A stretch of DNA of 64,000 nt from Variovorax gossypii (GTDB taxonomy: Bacteria > Pseudomonadota > Gammaproteobacteria > Burkholderiales > Burkholderiaceae_C): NCBI RefSeq assembly GCF_003965815.1, contig NZ_RXOE01000004.1, positions 186,001-250,000 on the forward strand, in the 5' to 3' direction. Below are positions 50,247 through 59,705 of the stretch, piece by piece; positions within the stretch are counted from its first letter, which is position 1, and every line of letters begins with the position of its first letter. A program made the position numbers and the translations under genes. The notes beneath the pieces were generated by a model. The model made no database searches. It was not told the DNA's origin and saw only the letters and a list, made by a program, of their open reading frames with translations.

Positions 50247-52209
50247 GCGGAGCGCTCTTCTCGCTCTTCTCGCTCTTCTTCACCGCTTTCTTCGCCGCCT
50301 TCTTCGACGACGCCTTGCCGTCCATGTCCGCCAGCTCCCACACCCCGCCGGCCGCCGACACCAGCGCATGCGCGCTGTTGATCAGCCCGATGTGCGAGAA
50401 GGCCTGCGGAAAATTGCCGAGCTGCCTGCGCGCCACCGGGTCGTATTCCTCGGCGTAGAGCCCCAGGTCGTTGGCCAGCGCCAGCAGCCGCTTGAACAAC
50501 GCCCGTGCCTTGCGCAGCCTGCCCATGGCGACATATACGTTCGCCAGCCAGAAGCTGCATGCGAGGAAGGCGCCCTCCCCGCCGCCGAGCCCGTCCACGC
50601 CCTTCTCGGTGCGGTAGCGGTACACCAGCCCGTTGAAGATCAGCTCCTTCTCGATGCGCGCGATGGTGCCCTGCACGCGCGGGTCGTTGATCGGCAGGAA
50701 GCCGATCAGCGGCATCCACAGCAGCGCGGCGTCCACCGTGTCGGCGCCGTAGTACTGCATGAAGGAATTGGACGCGGCGTCGTAGCCGCGCGCGCAGACC
50801 TCGGCGTGGATCTCGTCGCGCACTTCCCGCCAGCGATCGACCGGGCCTTCGAGCCCGAACTCGGTGGCGCTCGCGATCACCCGGTCGAAGGCCAGCCAGC
50901 ACATGACCTTGGAGTGCACGAAGTGGCGCGGCTCGCCGCGCACTTCCCACAGGCCGCAGTCGGGCTCCCGCCACAGATCCATCAGCTGCTTCGCGATGGC
51001 GCGCTCCAGCGGCCACAGCTTGTCCATGTCCGCCAGCCCGGCCTTGCGCGCCGCATGGAAGGCCGCGATGACCGAGCCGTAGACGTCGAGCTGCCGCTGC
51101 CCGTGCGCGCCGTTGCCGATGCGCACCGGGCGGCTGCCTTCGTAGCCGGGCAGCCAGCCGAGCTCGAGCTCGGTCAGCGAGCGTTCGCCGTGCAGACCGT
51201 ACATCACCTGCAGCTCCTCGGGCGAGCCGCCGACCGCGCGCATCAGCCACCAGCGCCAGGCGCTGGCCTCCTCCACGTAGCCCGAGCCGATCAGCGCGTA
51301 GAGCGTGAGCGCCGCGTCGCGCAGCCAGCAGAAGCGGTAGTCCCAGTTGCGCTCGCCGCCGGGCAGCTCGGGCAGCGATGCACTGGGCGCGGCGACGATG
51401 CCGCCGGTGGGCTCGTAGGTGAGCGCCTTGAGCGTGAGCAGCGAGCGCATCACCGGCTCGCGAAACTCTCCGTGGTAGCCGCAGCGCTCGGTCCACGCGC
51501 TCCATTCGGCGACGGTGCGCGCCAGCAGCGCATTGGCGTCGCGCGTCACGGGCGGCTTGAGGTGCGAGGGAAACCAGTCGAGGCTGAAGGCGATGGACTG
51601 GCCCGCCGACACGGTGAAGTCGGCGAAGCTCGCGAAGTTCTCGTTGGTCAGCGGCACGCCGGAGCTGATGCGCACGGAGTCGGGCCCGGCCGTGGCGAAC
51701 ACCGCGCCGTCGCGCCGGTCCATCCACGGGCACCACTCGCCGTAGTTGAAGCGGATGCGGAACTCCGTGTGCATGGCGACCGTGCCGCGCACGCCCCGCA
51801 CGATGCGCACCACCTCGTGCGTGCCGTCGAGCACGGGGCGAGGCATGAAGTCGGTGACGACGGCCGTTCCGCCGGCCACGTGAATCGTCGTCTCCAGCAC
51901 CACGGTGCCCGGCAGGTAGCGCCGCGCGATGCGCGCCTTGCGGTCGGTCGCGCGCATCGACCAGTGGCCGTTGCGCTCGTCGCCGAGCAGGCTGGCGAAC
52001 ATCGCCGCGGAATCGAAGCGCGGCAGGCACAGCCACTCGATGTCGCCGCCGCGGTGCACCAGCGCCGCGCTGTGGGTCGATCCGATGAGCGCGTAGTCGC
52101 CGATGGGGCGGTTGCCGTGCAGCTTGACGGAAGGTTGCTTGGAGGTCTTTGGCAAGAGTCCGAGCTTTGCCGCCCGTGCGGGCACGGCGCGCCAGCGCAG
52201 GGCGTGCAT
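50212..52209 (-). CDS. Glycoside hydrolase family 15 protein (glucoamylase/trehalase-like)
   Basis: 665 residues. N-terminal beta domain (PIGDYALIGSTHSAALVHRG and WLCLPRFDSAAMFASLLG) and an (alpha/alpha)6 barrel with RNWDYRFCWLRDA, QLDVYGSVIAAFH, GLWEVRGEPRHFVHSK (likely general acid) and QYYGADTVDAALLWMP. This bacterial GH15 group includes trehalases and glucoamylase-like enzymes; no signal peptide, so cytoplasmic. The last ~40 residues are a lysine/serine then arginine-rich tail that overlaps the neighbouring gene. Possibly linked to trehalose or glycogen use. Confidence 0.88.
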   Translation of the reverse strand: MHALRWRAVPARAAKLGLLPKTSKQPSVKLHGNRPIGDYALIGSTHSAALVHRGGDIEWLCLPRFDSAAMFASLLGDERNGHWSMRATDRKARIARRYLPGTVVLETTIHVAGGTAVVTDFMPRPVLDGTHEVVRIVRGVRGTVAMHTEFRIRFNYGEWCPWMDRRDGAVFATAGPDSVRISSGVPLTNENFASFADFTVSAGQSIAFSLDWFPSHLKPPVTRDANALLARTVAEWSAWTERCGYHGEFREPVMRSLLTLKALTYEPTGGIVAAPSASLPELPGGERNWDYRFCWLRDAALTLYALIGSGYVEEASAWRWWLMRAVGGSPEELQVMYGLHGERSLTELELGWLPGYEGSRPVRIGNGAHGQRQLDVYGSVIAAFHAARKAGLADMDKLWPLERAIAKQLMDLWREPDCGLWEVRGEPRHFVHSKVMCWLAFDRVIASATEFGLEGPVDRWREVRDEIHAEVCARGYDAASNSFMQYYGADTVDAALLWMPLIGFLPINDPRVQGTIARIEKELIFNGLVYRYRTEKGVDGLGGGEGAFLACSFWLANVYVAMGRLRKARALFKRLLALANDLGLYAEEYDPVARRQLGNFPQAFSHIGLINSAHALVSAAGGVWELADMDGKASSKKAAKKAVKKSEKSEKSAPLKRPRARTPRR

Positions 52210-52251
52210 TGCTGACGGACAAGACCCAATCGGCGTGCCCCGGAGGGCAGC

Positions 52252-52986
52252 CTAGAGCAGATCTTTCAGCTTCGCCCGCAACCTGCTGATCGCCTGGCTG
52301 TGCAGCTGGCACACGCGCGACTGGCTCACCTCGAGGATGGCGCCTATCTCGCGCAGGTTCAGCTCTTCCTCGTAGTAGAGGTTCAGCAGCAGCTGGTCGC
52401 GTTCCGGCAGCGCCGAGATGGCGTCCACCAGCTGGTGGCGGAAGCCGCTTTCCAGAAGCTGCTCCAGCGGGTCGTCGCTGCTGCGGCGGTCCTTGCGTGC
52501 GTCCTGCGAATGGCTGTCGAGGAAGGCGTTGTCGGCGTCGTCTTTGGAGAAGTCTTCCACGTACAGCAGCTGGCAGCCCTGAATCTCCTGCAGCAGCGAC
52601 TGGTACGCCTCGATGTCCATCTTCAGCTCCCTGGCGATCTCCCCTTCGGTGGGAGAACGTCCGAGCTTGTGGCCCAGCGCCTGGATCGCCTTCTCGATGC
52701 CGCGCGCCGACTGGCGCAGGCCGCGCGAGCCCCAGTCGGCGGCGCGCAGTTCGTCGAGCATGGCGCCGCGGATGCGCTGGCTGACGAAGGTCTCGAACTG
52801 CGCGCCCCGGTTGTCCTGGTAGCGGCTTGATGCGTCCAGCAGGCCGAGCATGCCTGCCTGGATCAGGTCGTCCAGCTCCACGCTGGCGGGCAGCTTGGCC
52901 ATCATCTGCAGCGCGATGCGGCGCACCAGCGGCTGGTGCTGCGCCAGCAGGTGAGATTTCTCGATGGTTCCCTGTGCGGTGTACAC
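52252..52986 (-). CDS. fliA: RNA polymerase sigma factor FliA (sigma-28)
   Basis: 244-residue sigma-70-type factor for late flagellar and chemotaxis genes. Region 2 with LDDLIQAGMLGLLDASSRYQ and FETFVSQRIRGAMLDELRAAD, region 3 with GRSPTEGEIARELKM, region 4 with LREIGAILEVSQSRVCQLHS. RIRGAMLDELR is a FliA hallmark. It is the last gene of the leftward flagellar run, 21 bases after flhG. The anti-sigma factor FlgM is not in the window. Confidence 0.96.
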   Translation of the reverse strand: MYTAQGTIEKSHLLAQHQPLVRRIALQMMAKLPASVELDDLIQAGMLGLLDASSRYQDNRGAQFETFVSQRIRGAMLDELRAADWGSRGLRQSARGIEKAIQALGHKLGRSPTEGEIARELKMDIEAYQSLLQEIQGCQLLYVEDFSKDDADNAFLDSHSQDARKDRRSSDDPLEQLLESGFRHQLVDAISALPERDQLLLNLYYEEELNLREIGAILEVSQSRVCQLHSQAISRLRAKLKDLL

Positions 52987-53007
52987 GGCGTTCCGTCCTT
53001 CCTGGGC

Positions 53008-53808
53008 TCAGGCCACGGCCTGCTGGGGCTCGGCCGCGCGCCACGGCCAGCCGTCCATCTCGCCTGCGACGCGACGCAGGTCGATCGCCGCGTGGCTCGC
53101 GGGAAAGGCCTCGGCGATGGTCTTCTTCAGCCGCCAGGCATCGGCGACCAGCGGATCGAAGCGCACCCAGCCGGCGGGCTGCAGCGACAGCGCGAGATAG
53201 CGGCTGCCGGCATGGGCGAGGTTGTTCATGATCTGGCGCGCGGCCTGGACGTCGACCACGCCGTTGACCAGGAAGCGCATCTGGCTCATGCCATGCGCTC
53301 GCTGCAGGTGCTTGATGCCCGCATAGGCCGAGGTGACCGACGAGGGGTGCGGCTGCAGCACCAGCAGCAGGTCGTCCGCGCCCTGCGCGAGCGCCGACAG
53401 CCGGCCCTCGCGGTCGAAGGCCGCATCGACGATGACGAAGCCGTCGTACCAGAACCTGCGCGGATCGTTGCCTGCGCCATGCACCGCGCCGGGCGGCGCC
53501 GGCAGCACGCGCACGCCGCAGGCCGCGCGCACCTCGGCGCCGTCGAGCGTCAGGCGCCCGCCGGCCACGTCGGCCAGGCTGCCCAGCGGGTCGATGTCCC
53601 AGACCTCGCACGCCGAGCCTTCGGCCGGGCAGTGCTCGTCGAGCAGCAGGACGTTGCGGCCCTGCCCTGCCAGCGCCACCGCGAGGTTCATCGCGATGGT
53701 GGTACCGCCCGCGCCGCTGCCCATGCCGGCCACCGCGACCACGCGCGCCTGCGTCGGCGCGAGCAGGCGCCGGAGGCCGTCCGCCTGATCCGCAACCAGC
53801 TTGTTCAT
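53008..53808 (-). CDS. flhG: FlhG/MinD-like protein with degenerate P-loop
   Basis: 266 residues, placed between flhF and fliA as FlhG (FleN, YlxH) is, and starting VADQADGLRRLLAP as in that family, where the DQA..LR motif stimulates FlhF. The MinD fold is recognisable (VVAVAGMGSGAGGTTIAMNL, NVLLLDEH, DGFVIVDAAF), but the deviant Walker A that should read KGGVGKT is GSGAGGTT: both lysines are replaced by glycine. ATP-driven dimerisation is therefore doubtful. It starts 11 bases after flhF. Confidence 0.82.
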   Translation of the reverse strand: MNKLVADQADGLRRLLAPTQARVVAVAGMGSGAGGTTIAMNLAVALAGQGRNVLLLDEHCPAEGSACEVWDIDPLGSLADVAGGRLTLDGAEVRAACGVRVLPAPPGAVHGAGNDPRRFWYDGFVIVDAAFDREGRLSALAQGADDLLLVLQPHPSSVTSAYAGIKHLQRAHGMSQMRFLVNGVVDVQAARQIMNNLAHAGSRYLALSLQPAGWVRFDPLVADAWRLKKTIAEAFPASHAAIDLRRVAGEMDGWPWRAAEPQQAVA

Positions 53809-53818
53809 TGCGCCACCC

Positions 53819-56326
53819 TCAATCCTGCTTCTCCAGCTTCTGCGGCTTCGCGGGCTCGCGCGGCGCCTGCACGGGCGCGGTCGATTCGGTGCCCAGCGCG
53901 TCGAGCAGCAGGAAGAGCTTGCCCACGCCCGCATACAGCGCACTGCCGCTCATGGCGCGGCCGTTGCGCGCCGGGCGGCCCATCAGCTGGCCCAGCAGCG
54001 CGCGCGCGCGGTCGGCCCACTCGCCCTCGGCCTGCAGCAGCCGCCACACGGTGGTGCTCATCTGGCCGGCGATCAGGAGCCGCTTCATGATGTCGGGGTC
54101 GCCCAGCTCGCCGATGCCGCCCACGAGCTGCACGCCGTCGCGCAACAGGCGGAAGCAGGGCTCGGCATCCACCGCCCAGCCCAGCCACTGCGCGAGCTGG
54201 CGCGCGGAAACCTCGGAGCCGATGTTCGAAAGCGCGTGCACCTGCGCCAGCACGTTGCCGGTGCGTGCATCGACCACGCGCGTGGCGACGCAGCGCAGCG
54301 CCGGCATCTCGTCGCGGGCGATGCCCGCCGCCAGAGCCGCCGCGTTGAAGCGCAGCACCACGTCGGCATGCGACTCGGCGAGCAGCGCCGCCTTGCCGCG
54401 AAAGCGCACGGGCCGCGCTTCGCCGAATTCGAAGTCCATGCGCGCCAGCGTGTCGGGCGCGCCGGAGCGCATGTCGATCACGGCGGTGGAGCCCGGCGCG
54501 CGCGCCAGCCAGCGCTGGCCCGCGGCCTGCCACTGCACCATGGCCTCGATGCCGGGCAGGCGGGTCAGCAGGTGCACCAGCGGCCGGCTGCCGAAGTCCT
54601 GCTGGCGCAGCCACGGAACCTGGCGTGCGCCGGGCTTGCGCGCGGCGTCCTTCATGCCGCGCGTTGCGGCCGTCGAGAGCCACTGGTTGGGCGCCGCCAG
54701 CGGCAGGCCCGTGCGGTCCGACAGCAGCAGGCTGCCGTGGCATTCGTAGGCGTCGCCGCCCTCGTTCGATCGCAGTCCCACCTGCCCGCACAGCGCGAGC
54801 ACATGGGTCTCGCAGGCGGCGGCCACTTCGCCGCGCGCGTGCACCAGCAGGTCCTGCAGCACGGCCTTCTGGCCCGCTTCCTCGTCACCGGCCTGGCGCC
54901 ATAGCGCGCGTGCGCGCTCGAAGCCGATCTGCGCGCCGGCCAGCGCGCTCGCGGTGGTGGCCAGCTCCTGCGCGTCGTGCGCCATGGCGCGGATCAGGTT
55001 CTGGTACTTCAGGCGCAGCAGGTCGGTCTCGCCCTGCGCGCGGGCCACCTGCTGCGAGGCGCCCGCCGCGGCGGCAGCGTCTTCCTGCAGGTCGCTCTCG
55101 GCGGGCACGAACAGCGGGCTGTGCTGGCGCGGCTGGAACACGCTGTCCACCAGCTGCGTGCGGTCGGCCTGCATCAGGTTCTCGGGCACCTTCTGGCCGC
55201 TGGAGATGTAGTGCACCGGCAGGCGGTGGCGGATCACGGTGTCGATCAGCGCGCCCGGGTGCGTGGCCTCGTCCACCTTGGTGAAGATGCAGCCGGCCAG
55301 CTCGTTGCCGTGGCGGTAGGCGTGCACCACCTCGTTGAGCGTGTCGCCGTGGCTGGTGGCGTTGAGCAGCAGCAGCTTCTTCACCGGCCTGGGGCTCTGG
55401 CCCAGCATGGCGATCTGCTCGGGCACCGCGCGGTCGCGCTGGCTCATGCCGACGGTGTCGATCAGCACCATGTGCTTCTCGCGCAGGTCCTGCAGCACCA
55501 GGTGCAGATCGGCGGCGTCCTTCACGGCGTACACCGGCACGTTGAGGATCTGGCCGTAGATGCGCAGCTGCTCGTAGGCGCCGATCCGGTAGCTGTCGGT
55601 GGTCACCAGCGCGAGCTTGTCGGCGCCGAAGCGCATCACGCAGCGCGCGGCCAGCTTGGCGGTGGTGGTGGTCTTGCCCACGCCGGTCGGGCCCATCAGC
55701 GCATAGACGCCGCCCGCGGCGAACAGCGCGTCCTCGTCCTCATGCACGGGCACGGCGCGGATCAGCTCCGAGCGCACGTAGGCCATGCCCTCGGCGTAGG
55801 TGCGGCCGGTGGGCAGCTTCTCGAGCATGGCCTTCGACAGGCGCGCGCTGAAGCCGGCGCCGAGCAGCGTGCGCAGCAGGCGGCCGCGCACGGGGTCGCG
55901 GCGCTGCCTGTCGTTCCACACGACGCTGGCGAGCTGCTCCTCGATCATGCCGCGCATGGAATGCAGCTCCTCGAGCACGGTGTCGGCTGGTGCGGCGGCG
56001 GGCGCGTGGACCTGCACGGGCGCAGGCGCAGGCAGCGGCGCGGGCATCGAGGCGACCGGCAAAGGAGCGGGTGCCACACGAACGGCCGGTGCCGCAACAG
56101 GGGCAACGGCTGCAACGGGCTTCGCGGCCGCGCTGCCCTGCAGCACGCCCTGCACTTCGCCCTCGACCATGGCGACGATCTCCACGCCCTCGGCGGTCGC
56201 GCGATGCGTGAGCACGATGGCGTCGGCGCCCAGCGCCTCCCTCACCAGTCGCAGGGCTTCGCGGCTGGTGGCCGCGACGAATTTGCGCGCGGTGGTGCGC
56301 ACGTCTGTCTGTTGGGGGGAATTCAA
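53819..56326 (-). CDS. flhF: Flagellar GTPase FlhF with long C-terminal extension
   Basis: 835 residues. N-terminal B-like region (KFVAATSREALRLVREALGA), a proline/alanine/valine linker (about 66-115), then the SRP-type NG domain: P-loop MGPTGVGKTTTTAKLA (211-226), DSYRIGAYEQL (244-254), IDTVGMSQRD (289-298) and TKVDE (349-353). The GTPase ends near 400, where FlhF proteins normally stop (about 380-490 residues). About 435 further residues with no recognised domain follow. Its start overlaps flhA by four bases. FlhF sets the polar site and number of flagella. Confidence 0.92.
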   Translation of the reverse strand: MNSPQQTDVRTTARKFVAATSREALRLVREALGADAIVLTHRATAEGVEIVAMVEGEVQGVLQGSAAAKPVAAVAPVAAPAVRVAPAPLPVASMPAPLPAPAPVQVHAPAAAPADTVLEELHSMRGMIEEQLASVVWNDRQRRDPVRGRLLRTLLGAGFSARLSKAMLEKLPTGRTYAEGMAYVRSELIRAVPVHEDEDALFAAGGVYALMGPTGVGKTTTTAKLAARCVMRFGADKLALVTTDSYRIGAYEQLRIYGQILNVPVYAVKDAADLHLVLQDLREKHMVLIDTVGMSQRDRAVPEQIAMLGQSPRPVKKLLLLNATSHGDTLNEVVHAYRHGNELAGCIFTKVDEATHPGALIDTVIRHRLPVHYISSGQKVPENLMQADRTQLVDSVFQPRQHSPLFVPAESDLQEDAAAAAGASQQVARAQGETDLLRLKYQNLIRAMAHDAQELATTASALAGAQIGFERARALWRQAGDEEAGQKAVLQDLLVHARGEVAAACETHVLALCGQVGLRSNEGGDAYECHGSLLLSDRTGLPLAAPNQWLSTAATRGMKDAARKPGARQVPWLRQQDFGSRPLVHLLTRLPGIEAMVQWQAAGQRWLARAPGSTAVIDMRSGAPDTLARMDFEFGEARPVRFRGKAALLAESHADVVLRFNAAALAAGIARDEMPALRCVATRVVDARTGNVLAQVHALSNIGSEVSARQLAQWLGWAVDAEPCFRLLRDGVQLVGGIGELGDPDIMKRLLIAGQMSTTVWRLLQAEGEWADRARALLGQLMGRPARNGRAMSGSALYAGVGKLFLLLDALGTESTAPVQAPREPAKPQKLEKQD

Positions 56327-58425
56327 CCTCGTCCTCCGATGGCGGTGGTGACCTTGATGGTTCGGGAATCAGGAATCTCGGCGTGCGACAGCACCTTGAG
56401 CTGCGGCAGGCTGCGCCGCAGGAAGCGCGACAGCAGCACGCGCAGCGAGTGCTGCACGACCAGCACCGGCGCAAGCCCCATCTGCTCCTGCCGCACGATG
56501 GCGGCCTGCGCCTGCCGCAGCAGGTTGTCGGCGATGCCGGGCTCGATGCCGCTGCTGTTGCCCAGGGCCTGCTGCAGCACGCCGTCGAGCGAGCCGTCCA
56601 GGCCGATGACCTGCATCTCGGTGTCGCCCGGGAAGAGCTGCTGCGTGATCGCGCGGCCCAGCGCCAGGCGCGTGAGCGTGGTGAGCTCGGTCGGGTCCTT
56701 GACGGTCGGCGCGTACTCGGCCATCACGTCGAGGATGGTGCGCATGTCGCGGATCGGCACTTCCTCGTCGAGCAGGTTCTGCAGCACCTTGTGCAGCGTG
56801 CTGAGCGACAGCACCTTGGGCACCAGGTCTTCGGTGAGCTTGGGCGCGGTCTTGGCGATCTGGTCGAGCAGCTGCTGCACTTCCTGGCGGCCCAGCAGCT
56901 CGGCGGCATGCGTCTGGATGAGGTGGTTCAGGTGCGTGGCCATCACCGTGCAGGCATCGACCACCGTGTAGCCGTACACCTGCGCCTGCTGGCGCAGGCT
57001 GGAGTCGATCCACACCGCCGAAAGGCCGAAGGCCGGGTCGCGCGTGGGCGTGCCGGGCAGCGAGCCCGTCACCTGGCCCGGGTTGATGGCCATCCACTGG
57101 TTCGGGAAAGCCTCGCCGCGCCCGATCTCCACGTCCTTCAGGGTGATGACGTAGGTGTTGGGCTTGATCTCCAGGTTGTCGCGGATGTGCACCACCGGCA
57201 CCAGGAAGCCGACCTCCTGCGCGATCTTCTTGCGGATGCTCTTGATGCGGCCCAGCAGTTCGCCCTGCTGCGACTGGTCCACCAGCGGGATCAGCCGGTA
57301 GCCGACCTGCATGCCCAGCGGGTCGACCATGGCCACGTCGTCCCATGTCGCTTCCGCGGTCTCGGCGGACGATGCCGCGAGGTTCGCGGCCTGCACGGCA
57401 GCGGCTTCCTGCGCCGCCTGCTGCTTCGGCTTGCGCTGCAGCAGCCCGCGACCCAGCCACACCAGGCCGCCCGCGATGAGCAGGAAGGCCAGGTTCGGCA
57501 TGCCGGGAATCATGCCCAGCAGGCCGACGATGCCTGCCGTGAGAAACAGCACCTGCGGGTTGGAGAAGAGCTGGCCCGTGAGCTGGCTGCCCACGTCCTC
57601 GTCGGTGGTCACGCGCGAGACGATCACGCCGGCGGCGGTGGAGATCACCAGCGCCGGGATCTGCGCCACCAGGCCGTCGCCGATGGCCAGCAGCGTGTAG
57701 GTCTTGCCGGCCGTGGAGAAGTCCAGTCCGTGCTGCACCATGCCCACCACCAGCCCGCCGATGATGTTGATCACCATGATGAGCAGGCCTGCGATCGCGT
57801 CGCCGCGCACGAACTTGCTGGCACCGTCCATCGAGCCGTAGAAGTCGGCTTCCTGCGCGACCTCGGTGCGGCGCTTGCGGGCCACGTCCTCGCCGATCAG
57901 GCCGGCGTTCAGGTCGGCGTCGATGGCCATCTGCTTGCCCGGCATCGCGTCGAGCATGAAGCGCGCGCCCACCTCGGCGATGCGGCCCGCGCCCTTGGTG
58001 ATCACCATGAAGTTGATGAGCACGAGGATGATGAACACCATCACGCCCACGGCGAAGTTGCCGCCCACCAGGAAGTGGCCGAAGGCCTCGATCACCTTGC
58101 CCGCCGCATCGGGGCCGGTGTGGCCGTTCATCAGCACCACGCGCGTGGAGGCCACGTTCAGCGACAGGCGCAGCAGCGTGGAGAACAGCAGCACGGCCGG
58201 GAAGGCGGCGAAGTCCAGCGCCTTCATCGTGTACATGCTCACCAGCAGCACCATCACCGACATCGCGATGTTGAAGGTGAACAGCAGGTCGAGCAGGAAC
58301 GGCGGCAGCGGCAGCACCATCATGCTCAGGATGAGGATGATGAGGATCGGCCCGGCCAGCCCCTTGAGCTGCGAGCCGGCGAACATGCGCGTCGGCATGC
58401 GCATCAGGTTTGTCATCGCGTTCAT
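56323..58425 (-). CDS. flhA: Flagellar export gate protein FlhA
   Basis: 700-residue inner-membrane component of the flagellar type III export apparatus. The N-terminal half holds about eight helices with ISMSVMVL-type segments, the FHIPEP-like GRIAEVGARFMLDAMPGKQM and the conserved RRTEVAQEADFYGSMDGASK loop; the C-terminal cytoplasmic nonamer domain includes the LVDQSQQGELLGRIKSIRKK region. Start and stop each overlap neighbours by four bases (flhB upstream, flhF downstream). Confidence 0.97.
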   Translation of the reverse strand: MNAMTNLMRMPTRMFAGSQLKGLAGPILIILILSMMVLPLPPFLLDLLFTFNIAMSVMVLLVSMYTMKALDFAAFPAVLLFSTLLRLSLNVASTRVVLMNGHTGPDAAGKVIEAFGHFLVGGNFAVGVMVFIILVLINFMVITKGAGRIAEVGARFMLDAMPGKQMAIDADLNAGLIGEDVARKRRTEVAQEADFYGSMDGASKFVRGDAIAGLLIMVINIIGGLVVGMVQHGLDFSTAGKTYTLLAIGDGLVAQIPALVISTAAGVIVSRVTTDEDVGSQLTGQLFSNPQVLFLTAGIVGLLGMIPGMPNLAFLLIAGGLVWLGRGLLQRKPKQQAAQEAAAVQAANLAASSAETAEATWDDVAMVDPLGMQVGYRLIPLVDQSQQGELLGRIKSIRKKIAQEVGFLVPVVHIRDNLEIKPNTYVITLKDVEIGRGEAFPNQWMAINPGQVTGSLPGTPTRDPAFGLSAVWIDSSLRQQAQVYGYTVVDACTVMATHLNHLIQTHAAELLGRQEVQQLLDQIAKTAPKLTEDLVPKVLSLSTLHKVLQNLLDEEVPIRDMRTILDVMAEYAPTVKDPTELTTLTRLALGRAITQQLFPGDTEMQVIGLDGSLDGVLQQALGNSSGIEPGIADNLLRQAQAAIVRQEQMGLAPVLVVQHSLRVLLSRFLRRSLPQLKVLSHAEIPDSRTIKVTTAIGGRG

Positions 58426-59573
58426 GCGTGTGCCGCCGTGTCGACGGTGTATTGGAGTTCTGCGGGAACCGGCAGATCGGTGGGCGTGCGCGGCGCTTCG
58501 CCGCCTTCGGCCTTCCAGCGCCTGAGCTGGTAGACCCAGGCCAGCACTTCGGCCACCGCGGTGTAGAGGCCGGCGGGAATCTCGTCACCCAGCTTCGTGT
58601 GTCTGTAGAGGGAGCGCGCGAGCGGCGGCGCCTCGAGGATCGCCACCTTGTGCTCCTTGGCCAGCTCGCGGATGCGCGCGGCCACGAGCTCGGTGCCCTT
58701 GGCCACCACGCGCGGCGCACCCATGCCGCCCTCCTGGTACTTGAGCGCCACGGCGAAGTGCGTGGGGTTGGTCAGCACGATGTCGGCCTTGGGCACCTCG
58801 GACATCATCCGGCGGCGCGCCATCTGCTGTTGCTGGCGGCGGATCGCTGCCTTGATGTGCGGATCGCCTTCGCTTTCCTTGTGCTCCTGGCGCACGTCCT
58901 CGCGCGACATGCGCAGCTTGCGGTAGTAGCTCCAGAGCTGGAAGGGCACGTCGATCAGCGCCACGAGGAAGAGCGTGGCGGCGATCAGCGCGCAATGCTT
59001 GGCCACCAGCACCATCGCGTGCGGCAGCGCGTACTGCGCGGGCTGGGCCATCAGAGCCATCAGCGCCTCGATGTCGCGCGACACCACCCACCACGCCACG
59101 CCGCCGATGAGCGCCGACTTGGCCAGCGCCTTCACCAGCTCCGCGAGCGACTGCGTGGAGAACATGCGGCCGATGCCGGCCAGCGGATTGAGCTTGCCGA
59201 AGTTCGGCGCTGCCGACTTGGTGGAGAACAGCCAGCCGCCGAGCATCATCGGCGCGAGCACCGCCGCGACGACCATCATCGCGAACAGCGGACCGATGGC
59301 CGTCATCGCCTGCAGCGACATCAGCCCGGTCTGGGCCAGCATGTGGGAGGGATCGAAGGCGCTGGCGCGGTCGAAGTGCAGGCCACGGCGCAGCGCGCCG
59401 CTCATGCTCGTGCCCAGGGACTGCGCCGTGAGCCACAGGCCGGCGCATGCCGTGCCCAACATGACGAAGGTGGTGAGCTCGCGTGAACGGGCTACGTTGC
59501 CTTCCTCGCGCGCCTTTTCCAGGCGCCGCTCGGAGGCGGGTTCCGTTTTCTCGAGATCGCTTTCCTCAGCCAT
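58422..59573 (-). CDS. flhB: Flagellar export substrate-switch protein FlhB
   Basis: 383 residues. N-terminal SDLEKTEPASERRLEKAREEG, four helices (about 30-50, 86-110, 138-160, 182-205), then the cytoplasmic domain with the autocleavage motif DIVLTNPTHFAVALKY (NPTH). It controls the change from rod/hook to filament export. It begins a leftward unit after a 132-base gap from cheZ, which contains no other gene. Confidence 0.97.
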   Translation of the reverse strand: MAEESDLEKTEPASERRLEKAREEGNVARSRELTTFVMLGTACAGLWLTAQSLGTSMSGALRRGLHFDRASAFDPSHMLAQTGLMSLQAMTAIGPLFAMMVVAAVLAPMMLGGWLFSTKSAAPNFGKLNPLAGIGRMFSTQSLAELVKALAKSALIGGVAWWVVSRDIEALMALMAQPAQYALPHAMVLVAKHCALIAATLFLVALIDVPFQLWSYYRKLRMSREDVRQEHKESEGDPHIKAAIRRQQQQMARRRMMSEVPKADIVLTNPTHFAVALKYQEGGMGAPRVVAKGTELVAARIRELAKEHKVAILEAPPLARSLYRHTKLGDEIPAGLYTAVAEVLAWVYQLRRWKAEGGEAPRTPTDLPVPAELQYTVDTAAHA

Positions 59574-59705
59574 TCATGCTCCGAACCAGCACTGGCGCAG
59601 CACGCCTTGCTCATGGCCAAATTATTGGATTCGGCCCCTCGGAACAATCTGCCGATCAGGGGCCTGATACCCCTGCAGTTCGGACAATAGAAGCGACCTC
59701 CGGAA

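Noticed and set aside
49823..53611. Very long minus-strand open frame (over 1200 codons) across the GH15 and fliA regions
   Set aside because: It is arginine-rich low-complexity translation in a wrong frame of high-GC genes; GH15, fliA and flhG explain the DNA with recognisable motifs.
56383..58533. Plus-strand 716-codon frame opposite flhA
   Set aside because: Antisense of flhA in a GC-rich codon frame; composition dominated by H, Q, R and no domain.
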